A DNA stretch of 38,621 nt from a virus, in the IMG/VR virus record IMGVR_UViG_3300020202_000161, positions 1-38,621 of that record; one strand, 5' to 3'. Of this stretch, positions 30,524-38,372 are shown piece by piece. The notes beneath the pieces are model-generated. The model did not search any database, was not told the DNA's origin, and was given only the letters and a program-made list of their open reading frames with translations. Each line of letters begins with the position of its first letter. Position 1 is the first letter of the stretch. Position numbers and translations under genes: made by a program.

Positions 30524-31549
30524 ATGGGCAAGCAAGCCGCAGAAAAAGCGCCGGATGCACCAGACTTCACTGGGGCCGCGCAGCAGCAGGCCGACTGGCA
30601 GAACAAACACATCCGAGAACAGACCAGGGCCAATCGACCGAACATCTATACCGACTTCGGCTCTCAAGTGTGGGAGCAAGGCGCCGAAGACGGTCAGATG
30701 ACCCTGCGACAGACGATGTCGCCCGAGCTTCGCGCAGTGTTCGACGCGCAGAATCAGACGCAGCGACAGATGGCTGGAGCAGCACAAGGAGCGCTAGGGA
30801 GCCTCGACACCAGCCGCTTAGACCTCTCCGGCCTGCCTCAATTGCAAGACGGCGAAGCGGCTCGCCTGGCAGGCAGCGATGCATATTTCAATCAAGCAAA
30901 GTCGCGCCTCGACCCAATGTGGCAGCAGAGACAGTCCGAGATGGAGTCGCGGCTGCTCAATCAAGGTCTCGACCCGTCGAGCGAGGCGTACCAGCAACAG
31001 ATGAGCTTGCTGGGCCGCGACCGAAACGACGCCTATGGCAGCGCGCTTAGGCAATCCGTGCTCACTGGCGAGGAAATGGGCGGAAACGCCTTTAACCGCA
31101 GTCTGCTCTCAAGGCAGCAGGGAATGTCCGAGCTATTGAGACAGCGCGAACTCCCGTTGCAGCAACTTCAGACGCTGATGGGGGCAACGCGGCAAGTGGG
31201 AATGCCGGAGATGCCCGGATTTAACGCAGCTGGTGCCGGTATGGCGCCGCAGCTGCTCGCCGCGGCACAAGCGCAGGGTCAGTACGGCCTAGGTCGAACA
31301 CAGATCAACAATGCGGCAGCGCAGCAAAACAGCTTTGACTGGGCAGACGCCATCGGCGGCGGCGGACAGGCATTGGGCGGCTTGGCCGCACTGATCGGCC
31401 TCCTTCTTCCCAAGGGTGATGCCAAAAAGAACAAGGGCGAATCACAGCCAGGCGATGTTGTGTACGCGGAATACGACCCAAATCAGTACGACCCGTTTGG
31501 AGAGGGACACGACAGCAGCGGCGGTGGCTCCGGCACAGGGTGGGTGTGA
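30524..31549 (+). CDS. Internal virion/ejection-type protein, 341 aa
   Basis: Gln/Ala-rich long helices (Q-Q-Q-A-D-W-Q-N-K-H-I-R-E-Q, Q-R-Q-S-E-M-E-S-R-L-L-N-Q-G-L) and a membrane-like segment A-L-G-G-L-A-A-L-I-G-L-L-L near residue 285. The pattern R-L-x-N-Q-G-L-D-P-S-S-E-A-Y is common in internal virion proteins of podoviruses. These enter the host with DNA and form a channel. Function inferred from family look and place. Confidence 0.7.
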   Translation: MGKQAAEKAPDAPDFTGAAQQQADWQNKHIREQTRANRPNIYTDFGSQVWEQGAEDGQMTLRQTMSPELRAVFDAQNQTQRQMAGAAQGALGSLDTSRLDLSGLPQLQDGEAARLAGSDAYFNQAKSRLDPMWQQRQSEMESRLLNQGLDPSSEAYQQQMSLLGRDRNDAYGSALRQSVLTGEEMGGNAFNRSLLSRQQGMSELLRQRELPLQQLQTLMGATRQVGMPEMPGFNAAGAGMAPQLLAAAQAQGQYGLGRTQINNAAAQQNSFDWADAIGGGGQALGGLAALIGLLLPKGDAKKNKGESQPGDVVYAEYDPNQYDPFGEGHDSSGGGSGTGWV

Positions 31550-31551
31550 AC

Positions 31552-32022
31552 ATGAACCGATATCTCAGACCAGAAGATTTGATGCAGTACATCTACGCTG
31601 GCGAACTTGACGACAAGCAAGCTCAACTCGCCAACCAGCTCGCGATGGCGCAGGAGCTGCGTCGCAATCCGGTGCCGCAACAGCAACAGCGACGCACCGG
31701 CATTGGCGCCGGACTCCAGGCGCTGGGAACTCTGTTCGGGTCCATCGCCGGCCAGAAACAGGAGCGGGACGTGCTCCAACAGCAAGACGCTGCTTCTAAG
31801 CAGCAGTCCCAAATCCTTCTCAACTTCCTCCGGCAGCAGATGATGGAGCAGCGTCAGCAGCAAGCGGCCGGGATGGGCGGGCAAGAACCCTTCGGCTTCG
31901 GAGGTGCCACCCACTTTTCCGGTCGCCAGTTTCAACCAAATGGTCGCCAGCACTCTGGGCGTCAGCTGAACCCATACCTGCCGCGGGGCTACGGCCTTGG
32001 CGATGAGTCGGAGACGCTCTAG
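31552..32022 (+). CDS. Gln-rich internal virion-type protein, 156 aa
   Basis: M-N-R-Y-L-R-P-E-D-L, then runs such as P-Q-Q-Q-Q-R-R and Q-R-Q-Q-Q, a glycine-helix stretch (G-A-G-L-Q-A-L-G-T-L-F-G-S-I), and a Gly/Pro-rich end. ATG 31552 is used; GTG codons just before overlap the previous stop and cannot be excluded. Second of the ejection-type set. Confidence 0.65.
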   Translation: MNRYLRPEDLMQYIYAGELDDKQAQLANQLAMAQELRRNPVPQQQQRRTGIGAGLQALGTLFGSIAGQKQERDVLQQQDAASKQQSQILLNFLRQQMMEQRQQQAAGMGGQEPFGFGGATHFSGRQFQPNGRQHSGRQLNPYLPRGYGLGDESETL

Positions 32023-32024
32023 CC

Positions 32025-33053
32025 ATGGACGATATCCTTGCGCTTCTGATGGGCGAAGACCCGACGGAGCAGGAGCGGACCAGGACTCTTGCTGACGCTC
32101 TGCGCGGGCAACGCGAGGCGGCGATGATCGCGAGCGTCATGGGTCGACGTGCACAACCGCTAGCGCGTCTGATGGGCGAAGACTTTCAAAACCAGCAGGA
32201 GCTAACCGCTCGTTCCGAGCAACAACGACTGACCAGGGCTCTGCAGTCGCAACAGTTCGGGCGGCGCATGTCGCTGGATGAAAAGGAACTCGCCGAGAGG
32301 ACTCGACATAACAAGGCAACTGAAGCGATGGGGAGACCCGGGCCCTCGTTCGTGATTGTCACGGACGGGAGGGGCCGGCAGTACTTCGTCGATCCCAAGG
32401 ACCCGAAAAAGCCGGCGGTGCCGGTTCAGGGGCCGGATGGCGAGCAGCTCGAGAAGCCACGCGCTCAAAAGAGCATTCCCGTTGGCGAGCGCAACGAGCT
32501 TGTTGACCTCACCGAGAAGTACAACGCGCTCAGTTATCTGCACGACTCATTCAAGCCAGAGTTCGCAGGTCACGGTCTGTTAGGCCCGCTCAAGAAAGCC
32601 GGTGCGCAGGCACTTGGCGAGTGGGGTACCGACAACATGGAGGCTATGGCGAACTGGTGGTCTGACTACGAGACCCTTTTCGAACTACCCGCCCGAAACA
32701 AGACGTTCGGCGCCTCACTGACGCCTCAAGAGAAGCGGACATGGGACAACGCGCAGCGTATCGCCGCGTCGAAAAAGCCAGCGGACGTGCTCAAGGGCCT
32801 TTCGATGGTGCGCGATGTGTACGCTAACAAAATTAACTCTCGAGGCTCGGCCCTCTCGGCCGAGGGTTACAACGAAGAGGCGGTGCACGAATTATCTGGC
32901 GGCCTAGTTGGCTCCGAGCCCTCAAGGCCGACAGCGAAAAAAGAGAAACCTGCCACATCCAAGCCGGTGCGCATCGCAACCGACGAGGAGTTCGAAGCCT
33001 TGCCCGCGGGAACCATCTTCGTCGGCCCCGATGGCGTCGAAAGGCAGAAATAG
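32025..33053 (+). CDS. Internal virion-type protein, 342 aa
   Basis: N-terminal helical, charged part with L-L-M-G-E-D-P and a repeat A-R-L-M-G-E-D-F, then F-V-I-V-T-D-G-R-G-R-Q-Y-F-V-D and a helical domain (S-Y-L-H-D-S-F-K-P-E-F-A-G-H-G). The end, F-E-A-L-P-A-G-T-I-F-V-G-P-D-G, is a short motif seen at the C-terminus of podoviral internal proteins. Lies between the other ejection-type genes. Confidence 0.66.
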   Translation: MDDILALLMGEDPTEQERTRTLADALRGQREAAMIASVMGRRAQPLARLMGEDFQNQQELTARSEQQRLTRALQSQQFGRRMSLDEKELAERTRHNKATEAMGRPGPSFVIVTDGRGRQYFVDPKDPKKPAVPVQGPDGEQLEKPRAQKSIPVGERNELVDLTEKYNALSYLHDSFKPEFAGHGLLGPLKKAGAQALGEWGTDNMEAMANWWSDYETLFELPARNKTFGASLTPQEKRTWDNAQRIAASKKPADVLKGLSMVRDVYANKINSRGSALSAEGYNEEAVHELSGGLVGSEPSRPTAKKEKPATSKPVRIATDEEFEALPAGTIFVGPDGVERQK

Positions 33054-33056
33054 GCC

Positions 33057-34889
33057 ATGGGCTGGAAAGACGCGAAACCGACCTCTCGCTACCAGGAGGC
33101 GGCGCCTACCAAGGCCGCTGCTGAAGAGATCGAGCTGAGTGAGGAAGAAAAAAATCAGCTCAAGGAAATAAACGAGCAGCTTCAGCGAGGCGCGGTTCTG
33201 GATCCGCTCGGTACAGCCGGGGCGTTTTTCGTCAAACACGCCCCGTTTGGAGCGGGCGAGAAACTTCTGAACGCAAGCTATACGCTGTCTCAAAAGCTCG
33301 CAGGGGCGAAAGAACCCTACAGCGAACTCTACAAGCAAAACCAGAAACTCCAAGACAAGATGATGGCCGAGTCAGACAAGGCCAATCCCAAGGCGGCATG
33401 GGTCGGTACCGGCCTCGGCGTTGGTGCTGGCTTAGCGGCAGGGCCGGCGCTCCGTGGCGCTGGACTGGTGGGCCAGGCGGCATCGCAGGCAACGAAAGCA
33501 CCTCTGTTGGCCCGAGCGCTTGGGGCGACAAAGGGCCAGATTGGTCTCGACATGGCGGCTGGCGCTCTCGGCGGCTTTGGCGCCGATCGCTCAGACACGC
33601 TCGGCGGCACCGCGCTAAACACGGCGCTCGGCGCCGTCGGTGGGCCCGTGTTCAGCGGGGTAGCAGGTCAGATCGCGAAACAGGCCAGACTTGGCTACGC
33701 CGGACTTCAGAGCGTACTGCCGGAGGCCAGGGCACTGCTCGCTCGCGGCGCACCACTAACTCTCGGGCAGATGAATCCGCACTCCCTCGTCGGTATGGCC
33801 GAACAACTTGGGACATCGGTTCCGGGTGTTGGCGGAGTCATAAAGAGCCAACAGCAGGGCGGCCGCACCGGGTGGCAAGAGGCTGTTCTGAACGAAGTGA
33901 GACCAGAGGGAACGCCACCGCTTAAGCGGGGGATGCCATCCGAAATGCTCGAGGAGGCGTATGGTCGATTTGGCGACATCTACGAGCCCATCGCGCAGGC
34001 CCCTGTGAACACGCAGTACAGTGGCGGGCCTCTGAAGGAGGCCATTCGTAAGGCCTTCGAGCGCTCTGTCGCAGACCCCAACGCACTGGTGTCGCAACAG
34101 TCTAGAAATACAGCTGGTCGGTTTCTGGAAAACCAGGCGACGCTGCTGGATAACTTGCCGCAAGCGTCTCGGACGAGCTTGCCGACGGTTGAGGCCTCTC
34201 GGGCCCAGCCTCTACCGGCTGCGACGGAAGCCAAGCTTGCTGCAATCAAGAAGGATGCATTGGGCACTGCCAACCAGAGTGGGTCCATTACGGCGCAGGC
34301 GCAGACAACGGCCGAGCCGATCATGAAAATGCGCTCGAACATTCGGCGCGAGGTCAGAGAGGGCAGCAATCAAGAGGCAAAGCGACTCATCGGCACTGCC
34401 GAAGAGGCCTTGACTTACCTTCTCCAGAAACAGCTCGGGCCAGAGGTGGCTGAGAAGTTAGCCAAGACGGACAACAAGTATCGCCAGTACAAAATAGTCG
34501 AGGACGCGGTTGCGAGGGGGATGGATCGAGAGGACGGCTTTGCTCCTGCACACCTCTCGATGGCTGTTCGATCGGCCGAAGACCTCGGCGACTACGCTCG
34601 TGGCGCCGGCGGCGCTCTCCGGGAATTGGCCATCGCTGGCAATCGGACACTGGACACCAAGGTCCCGGTTACTGGAGCACGAGTACTCGGAATGCCTTTC
34701 GCATACTCGATTTCCCCTGCGGTAGCTCTTCTTAACGCGAGCGAAAAACTCAAACTCGGCGCCACAGGTCAGCTCCCCTGGCAGCAGGCGATGACTCGAA
34801 CAGAGGACTGGCTCCGCATGAAAGGGCTGATCGACATGCTTCGTGCGCAAACGTCCGCCGCTGGCGGCTCAATTGTGGGTGATCAATGA
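33057..34889 (+). CDS. Large internal/ejection protein, 610 aa
   Basis: Charged N-terminus (I-E-L-S-E-E-E-K-N-Q-L), then a Gly/Ala-rich hydrophobic zone (G-T-G-L-G-V-G-A-G-L-A-A-G-P-A-L and A-G-A-L-G-G-F-G-A) able to insert in membranes, then long helices. The largest protein of the internal set. It probably spans the envelope with the other ejection proteins when DNA enters. No lysozyme motif seen. The stop overlaps the fibre gene by 4 bases. Confidence 0.7.
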   Translation: MGWKDAKPTSRYQEAAPTKAAAEEIELSEEEKNQLKEINEQLQRGAVLDPLGTAGAFFVKHAPFGAGEKLLNASYTLSQKLAGAKEPYSELYKQNQKLQDKMMAESDKANPKAAWVGTGLGVGAGLAAGPALRGAGLVGQAASQATKAPLLARALGATKGQIGLDMAAGALGGFGADRSDTLGGTALNTALGAVGGPVFSGVAGQIAKQARLGYAGLQSVLPEARALLARGAPLTLGQMNPHSLVGMAEQLGTSVPGVGGVIKSQQQGGRTGWQEAVLNEVRPEGTPPLKRGMPSEMLEEAYGRFGDIYEPIAQAPVNTQYSGGPLKEAIRKAFERSVADPNALVSQQSRNTAGRFLENQATLLDNLPQASRTSLPTVEASRAQPLPAATEAKLAAIKKDALGTANQSGSITAQAQTTAEPIMKMRSNIRREVREGSNQEAKRLIGTAEEALTYLLQKQLGPEVAEKLAKTDNKYRQYKIVEDAVARGMDREDGFAPAHLSMAVRSAEDLGDYARGAGGALRELAIAGNRTLDTKVPVTGARVLGMPFAYSISPAVALLNASEKLKLGATGQLPWQQAMTRTEDWLRMKGLIDMLRAQTSAAGGSIVGDQ

Positions 34890-35902
34890 AACAAAAACTA
34901 GTCGCACTCGGTCTCGTTCTCGGTGTCTGCGCAGCGGTTTTCGCGACGCTCTACCAGTCGCCAGTAGCGGCGGCGCGCAACAGCTCCGGCACGCACTCAC
35001 TGCCCGCCGGAAATCCGGTCGTGTCTGGCTCGTCGATCTCCTCGACCTGGGCAAACAACACCATCTCGGATCTCTCGACCGAAATAACAAACTCCCTCGA
35101 CCGCAATGGCCGCGGTGCGATGCTGGCAGCGCTGAAACTCTATGCGGGAACCGTTAGCGCCCCTGGCCTTTCGTTTTCCGCCGAAACGACCTCGGGTCTC
35201 TACCGGGCTGGCGCCGGCGATATCCGCGCCTCTGTGTCGTCCACCGATACGCTCAAGCTCACTTCGACCGCCGTGCTTCCTCTGGTGCAAACGCAGCTCC
35301 CAGCGGGAACCGTGGGTGCGCCCTCGCTCGCATTCAGCGCTGACACCGGCGTGGGACTCTATCGCGCGGGGTCCGCGGATGTTCGCGCGGCAGTTGCTGG
35401 GGCCGACGTGATGAAGCTTGGCACAGGCGCGGTGACCTTTCCGGCAAACACCCAGTTCGGCGCGGTCGCCAGTCCGACGATGACCATTATCGGCAACGCA
35501 ACGACGCCCAGAATTGTCGGCGGGGGCTCATCGAGCGGTATCAGCATCTACGGCAATCCGGGCGGAACCGGAACGAACGGGACGATTGTTTTTCGGAACA
35601 ATCAAACGGACGGCAACGCCAGGGTCACCATCGACACGGACTCCGCGAACTACACGCTTACCACCACCGGGATTGTATCGACGCCCGGCATCGCCATTAC
35701 GAGCTCGCTATACATCGGCTCGGGTCTCACAAACATCGGCGGACAAGCTGGCGCCACGGTCGCCTCGGGAGTTGGCTGCTTCTGTCAGTCCCCTGGAGGG
35801 TACCCGACACAATGCCAGGTGACAGGGACCTCGCTCACTTTTCAGGCCTCGCACGGCATGCCGAATCAGCCCTGGTTCTATGTCTGCTTTAGGGGATCAT
35901 GA
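34886..35902 (+). CDS. Tail fibre-like protein with N-terminal signal, 338 aa
   Basis: Starts with a hydrophobic M-K-Q-K-L-V-A-L-G-L-V-L-G-V-C-A-A segment like a signal peptide. Next comes the tail-fibre neck pattern: S-T-W-A-N-N-T-I-S-D-L, N-S-L-D-R-N-G-R-G-A-M, G-T-V-S-A-P-G-L-S-F-S, T-T-S-G-L-Y-R-A-G. The last unit returns as G-T-V-G-A-P-S-L-A-F-S...G-L-Y-R-A-G about 50 residues later. The rest is Gly/Thr-rich beta structure with a Cys-rich end (G-C-F-C-Q-S). A signal peptide on a fibre is unusual; it may instead be the virion-attachment helix. Confidence 0.72.
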   Translation: MKQKLVALGLVLGVCAAVFATLYQSPVAAARNSSGTHSLPAGNPVVSGSSISSTWANNTISDLSTEITNSLDRNGRGAMLAALKLYAGTVSAPGLSFSAETTSGLYRAGAGDIRASVSSTDTLKLTSTAVLPLVQTQLPAGTVGAPSLAFSADTGVGLYRAGSADVRAAVAGADVMKLGTGAVTFPANTQFGAVASPTMTIIGNATTPRIVGGGSSSGISIYGNPGGTGTNGTIVFRNNQTDGNARVTIDTDSANYTLTTTGIVSTPGIAITSSLYIGSGLTNIGGQAGATVASGVGCFCQSPGGYPTQCQVTGTSLTFQASHGMPNQPWFYVCFRGS

Positions 35903-36147
35903 GCGACCCAACCGGAGTGCCCAGCAATCTTTGGGAGAGCATCATCCAGGCTCTCGCCCTGCTCGGCATCATGGCTGGCCGAGAGATTGGGCAGGTGTTC
36001 CAAAACGCTCGCCACCGGCGAGTGGTCGCTGACGTAGTCGAAGAAAAAATAGAAGAAGCACTTGAGCCGATCCGCCGAGACATTCGAAGACTAAAGAGTC
36101 TGGCGGACATCGAAAGCACGGACGTTACCCGCCCCAAGAAAGAGTGA
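35899..36147 (+). CDS. Small lysis-region protein with one hydrophobic helix, 82 aa
   Basis: MSDPTGVPSNLWESIIQALA then L-L-G-I-M-A-G-R-E-I-G-Q-V-F, and a charged coiled-coil tail (V-E-E-K-I-E-E-A-L-E). Start overlaps the fibre stop. It directly precedes the endolysin, so a holin-type or spanin-like job is possible. The hydrophobic helix is short and the LL-H-type holin is elsewhere, so this stays open. Confidence 0.58.
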   Translation: MSDPTGVPSNLWESIIQALALLGIMAGREIGQVFQNARHRRVVADVVEEKIEEALEPIRRDIRRLKSLADIESTDVTRPKKE

Positions 36148-36629
36148 CCTCGACCGGCATTTCCACTCAGCGGCTCCGGCTGCTTGAGGTGGGCCAGTCG
36201 CTCCTCGGCGCTCCCTATGTCTGGGCCGCCAAAGGCACTCTTCACCCGAATGAGAACGGGCTGATGGTGCCCTGCTACGACTGCTCGGGCTTCGTCACTC
36301 ACTGTTACCTGCAAGTGGGCGGCTTCGACTGGCGTCCGATGCACAACTGCCAGCGGCTCTTCATTGCGCTGCCTCAGACCAAGAAACCATTCGCAGGCGA
36401 TTTATGTTTCTACGGCACCGATTCCAACCGCGTCTCTCACGTGATGATGTGGGTCGGCGATGGCCGAGTGATTGGCGCGTGCGGCGGTGATTCTCGGGTT
36501 ACCTCGGTGGAAATCGCCCGCCAGTTCCGAGCGATGGTGAAGTTCAAGAACTCCCATCTCTACCGAAAAGACTTCCTAGGCTTCGGCTCTTCGCCATTTC
36601 CGCACTTCCAGCCGCTGGAGAGCACCTAA
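36144..36629 (+). CDS. NlpC/P60-type endolysin, 161 aa
   Basis: Cleaves peptide links in peptidoglycan. Catalytic C47 in Y-D-C-S-G-F-V and H99 in S-H-V-M-M-W-V-G are in place, with the usual A-G-D-L (84-87). The N-terminal L-G-A-P-Y-V-W-A-A-K-G matches the family start. GTG 36144 overlaps the previous stop. There is no signal peptide, so it needs the holin. Confidence 0.88.
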   Translation: MTSTGISTQRLRLLEVGQSLLGAPYVWAAKGTLHPNENGLMVPCYDCSGFVTHCYLQVGGFDWRPMHNCQRLFIALPQTKKPFAGDLCFYGTDSNRVSHVMMWVGDGRVIGACGGDSRVTSVEIARQFRAMVKFKNSHLYRKDFLGFGSSPFPHFQPLEST

Positions 36630-36838
36630 TGCCTCACGAAGTGCTTGAGCGAGTCGAGAAGCGAATCAGCTCCGCAATCAGAGAGCTTCGAGCATTCGCA
36701 GAGCTGCACAAGCGGGACGAGAAACACGTCGCCTGCGTCACCTTGGCCCAACACTGCGAGCACGAGCTTCGAAACGGGCTCGTCTCAATCATGCTCGCGG
36801 TTCGAAAAATCGACGAGCTTAAGAAAGGGAAGAAATGA
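36629..36838 (+). CDS. Small helical protein of the lysis module, 69 aa
   Basis: MPHEVLERVEKRISSAIREL, then helices with H-C-E-H-E-L-R-N and a lysine-rich end. No membrane segment. It lies between endolysin and holin with overlaps at both ends. Could be an antiholin-like partner, but nothing in the sequence proves it. Confidence 0.6.
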   Translation: MPHEVLERVEKRISSAIRELRAFAELHKRDEKHVACVTLAQHCEHELRNGLVSIMLAVRKIDELKKGKK

Positions 36839-37314
36839 AACCGGTACTCTTAGAACTCTTCTGGCAGCACGCATTCCCACTGGTTCTCGCGGCAATTGGC
36901 ACGGGCCTGACATGGGCGCTGACTCAGCTGGGGATGTGGATTGCAGCTCGAGCCAAGGGAACAAGGCTTGGCGTCGTTGCTGAGCGAGTTTTCGAGATTG
37001 CGAAGTCAGTCGTTGTGCACGTCGAGCGAGAGATTCGCCCGAAAGTCGTCTCGGCAATGGAAGATGGCAAGCTGACGAAAGAGGAGGCTGACGAATTGAA
37101 GCGCGAAGCTGTGCGGCTTCTGAAAGAGGCGCTCGGACAGCGTGGGCTGAAAGACCTCGGTTCGGTGCTGAAGATGGCGGCGGGGCCGATGGAAATCTAT
37201 CTATCGGGCGTAATCGAACGTGCGCTTGGTGCGCAGAAGATGTCGGGCACGATGCCGCAGCTGCTGCCGATCAGCGACGCCACGCCCACGGTGCCAATGC
37301 GCCCTTTGGGGTAG
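36835..37314 (+). CDS. LL-H-type holin-like membrane protein, 159 aa
   Basis: One membrane helix near the start (F-P-L-V-L-A-A-I-G-T-G-L-T-W-A-L) followed by a long cytoplasmic helix, A-E-R-V-F-E-I-A-K-S-V-V and E-R-E-I-R-P-K-V-V-S-A-M, with G-K-L-T-K-E-E-A-D-E-L. This matches LL-H/phage_holin_6-type proteins. It permeabilises the membrane so the endolysin reaches the wall. The 3' end carries a candidate -1 frameshift signal. Confidence 0.72.
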   Translation: MKPVLLELFWQHAFPLVLAAIGTGLTWALTQLGMWIAARAKGTRLGVVAERVFEIAKSVVVHVEREIRPKVVSAMEDGKLTKEEADELKREAVRLLKEALGQRGLKDLGSVLKMAAGPMEIYLSGVIERALGAQKMSGTMPQLLPISDATPTVPMRPLG

Positions 37315-37347
37315 TCCCGAGCGAGCTTAGAGCGGGACTCTCTCGGG
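37302..37347 (+). promoter_or_regulatory. Candidate programmed -1 frameshift signal at the holin end
   Basis: Slippery heptamer C-CCT-TTG (37302-37308) lies exactly in the X-XXY-YYZ register of the holin frame, two codons before the stop TAG (37312-37314). Four bases on, AGTCCCG (37313-37319) pairs perfectly with CGGGACT (37333-37339). An alternative stem CCCGAG (37316-37321) with CTCGGG (37342-37347) overlaps it. The -1 frame stays open for 74 codons to 37532. Confidence 0.5.
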
Positions 37348-37358
37348 TTGTTTCTGAT

Positions 37359-37532
37359 GTGCCGCTGAGACACGGCTTCGCGGAAATGCTGGTCGGCGTC
37401 GAACCATTCTTCGGACCATTCGCACAAGTGAGCGCCGGGTATCGGCCCACTCCGGTAGCGGCTCTGTTTGGATATTCACGAGCAGATCGCTTGGGAGTAT
37501 CCGGCGGAATCGGACTGAAGCTGGACTTTTGA
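37359..37532 (+). CDS. Small downstream frame, 57 aa, or C-terminal part of a frameshifted holin
   Basis: From GTG 37359 it reads V-P-L-R-H-G-F-A-E-M-L-V-G-V-E-P-F-F-G and A-G-Y-R-P-T-P-V-A-A-L-F-G-Y, ending G-I-G-L-K-L-D-F. The frame is open upstream into the holin gene with protein-like content (V-V-P-S-E-L-R-A-G-L-S-R), and GTG 37359 has no convincing ribosome site. Either it is a separate small gene or it is reached by -1 frameshifting, giving about 232 residues in all. The last strands look like a small beta-barrel end. Confidence 0.5.
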   Translation: MPLRHGFAEMLVGVEPFFGPFAQVSAGYRPTPVAALFGYSRADRLGVSGGIGLKLDF

Positions 37533-37538
37533 GCGACG

Positions 37539-37582
37539 TTGTCAACAGGTTGTCCACAGGCATTCTAGAGCCCCCGTCCACA
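37539..37582. promoter_or_regulatory. DnaA-box-like cluster
   Basis: TTGTCAACA (37539-37547), TTGTCCACA (37550-37558) and CCGTCCACA (37574-37582) resemble the DnaA box TTATCCACA with 2, 1 and 3 differences. The first two are 11 bases apart. This is the start of a 301-base stretch without a clear gene (37533-37833). It may be a second origin-like or control site. Confidence 0.4.
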
Positions 37583-37652
37583 GAGGAGAAACGAGTGCCT
37601 CCGCGGGCTTGAGATCCCTCGGGTCGCAGGGGATAATTGTAGATGCAGTGAG

Positions 37653-37799
37653 TTTCTGAGTTCATGAAGTCAGTTGAACTCAGAAAAATGGCGTGGCCGA
37701 GCTGTCACTCGAACCACGCCGAAGACAGAGCCGGTACTAGCGGCCCCGCAATACCCGCCAAAGGTACCGGAAGCACCTCTCGTCAGTCAATCGCTGACG
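37653..37799 (+). ncRNA. Run of four hairpins in a non-coding region
   Basis: TTTCTGAGTTCA (37653-37664) pairs perfectly with TGAACTCAGAAA (37675-37686). GGCGTGG (37690-37696) pairs with CCACGCC (37714-37720), enclosing CGAG/CTCG. CCGGTAC (37731-37737) pairs with GTACCGG (37764-37770). CGTCAG (37781-37786) pairs with CTGACG (37794-37799). None is followed by a T-run, so simple terminators do not explain the series. It could be a small RNA or a structured leader for the 39-residue gene at 37834. Confidence 0.5.
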
Positions 37800-37833
37800 C
37801 CATGGAACGGGTGCGCCGTGGCGGGGTACCTAC

Positions 37834-37953
37834 ATGAGTAACAAGAAGAGTGGTGGTTGTTTTCGGAAGCAATTCAAGCACTGGCGTTCGGGGAAAATCA
37901 TCCGAGCGAAAGACCATGGTTTGAAGGCGTTTTATTTCCGGAAGAAGAAGTAA
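37834..37953 (+). CDS. Small basic protein, 39 aa
   Basis: M-S-N-K-K-S-G-G-C-F-R-K-Q-F, then G-K-I-I-R-A-K-D-H-G-L-K-A-F and ending F-R-K-K-K. About a third of residues are Lys/Arg, so nucleic-acid binding is likely. GCGGGG lies upstream of the ATG. Last rightward gene, before the convergent end. Similar tiny basic proteins occur in other phages but none is characterised. Confidence 0.6.
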   Translation: MSNKKSGGCFRKQFKHWRSGKIIRAKDHGLKAFYFRKKK

Positions 37954-37962
37954 CGTCGTGCC

Positions 37963-37995
37963 GGCCGCCGCTATCGATTCTTGGTCGCGGCGGCC
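37963..37995. terminator. Hairpin between the converging operons
   Basis: GGCCGCCGC (37963-37971) pairs perfectly with GCGGCGGCC (37987-37995) around 15 bases. It lies 9 bases past the last rightward gene and 24 bases past the end of the last leftward gene, the expected place for a two-way transcription stop. A T-run is absent, so the stop may be inefficient or Rho-helped. Confidence 0.6.
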
Positions 37996-38019
37996 ACGAG
38001 GGGCGCAGCCTCGACGCAT

Positions 38020-38193
38020 CTAAAACCTCGGCGCCACCTGGTTAATTCTGTTCGACATGCAGGCACGGCGATCTACGCATTCCCAGTTGCCAGTTGGCCA
38101 TTGTTTCGCCGTGGCCTTCGGAATTTGCTCCTCGCAACTCAGGCATCGAACCGTCTCTATCTTTGCGCTCTTCTCTGACTGCTTCTTGGCCAT
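38020..38193 (-). CDS. Small zinc-binding-like protein, 57 aa
   Basis: M-A-K-K-Q-S-E-K-S-A-K-I-E, then C-L-S-C-E-E-Q-I-P and W-E-C-V-D-R-R-A-C-M: two pairs of cysteines, as in a zinc ribbon. ATG lies 2 bases after the preceding stop. Last gene of the leftward operon, converging with rightward genes at about 37953. Confidence 0.62.
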   Translation of the reverse strand: MAKKQSEKSAKIETVRCLSCEEQIPKATAKQWPTGNWECVDRRACMSNRINQVAPRF

Positions 38194-38195
38194 TT

Positions 38196-38372
38196 TCATT
38201 TTAGAACTCGTGTTGCATTGTTCAGATCGATGATCAGCTTGTCGAGTCTCGTGCGAAGCACGTCGATCTGGGACTGAAGCTTAGCTTCCACCTCTCGCCG
38301 CTCGCAGTCGCAACATTTTCTCGACGAACGGCCGCAGTCGAGGCAGCTTTCCTCGGGATCTTCGTAGTTCAC
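38196..38372 (-). CDS. Small Cys-rich coiled-coil protein, 58 aa
   Basis: GTG start at 38372 overlaps the HNH stop (GTGA). N-terminal C-L-D-C-G, then C-C-D-C-E-R form a likely zinc site. A coiled coil follows (L-Q-S-Q-I-D-V-L-R-T-R-L). The longer reading from 38441 lies inside the HNH gene and is rejected. Unknown role. Confidence 0.62.
   Translation of the reverse strand: MNYEDPEESCLDCGRSSRKCCDCERREVEAKLQSQIDVLRTRLDKLIIDLNNATRVLK

Noticed and set aside
37653-37686. 12-bp inverted repeat as an ordinary intrinsic terminator
   Set aside because: Neither strand has a T-run after the stem, so it was listed with the hairpin series instead.
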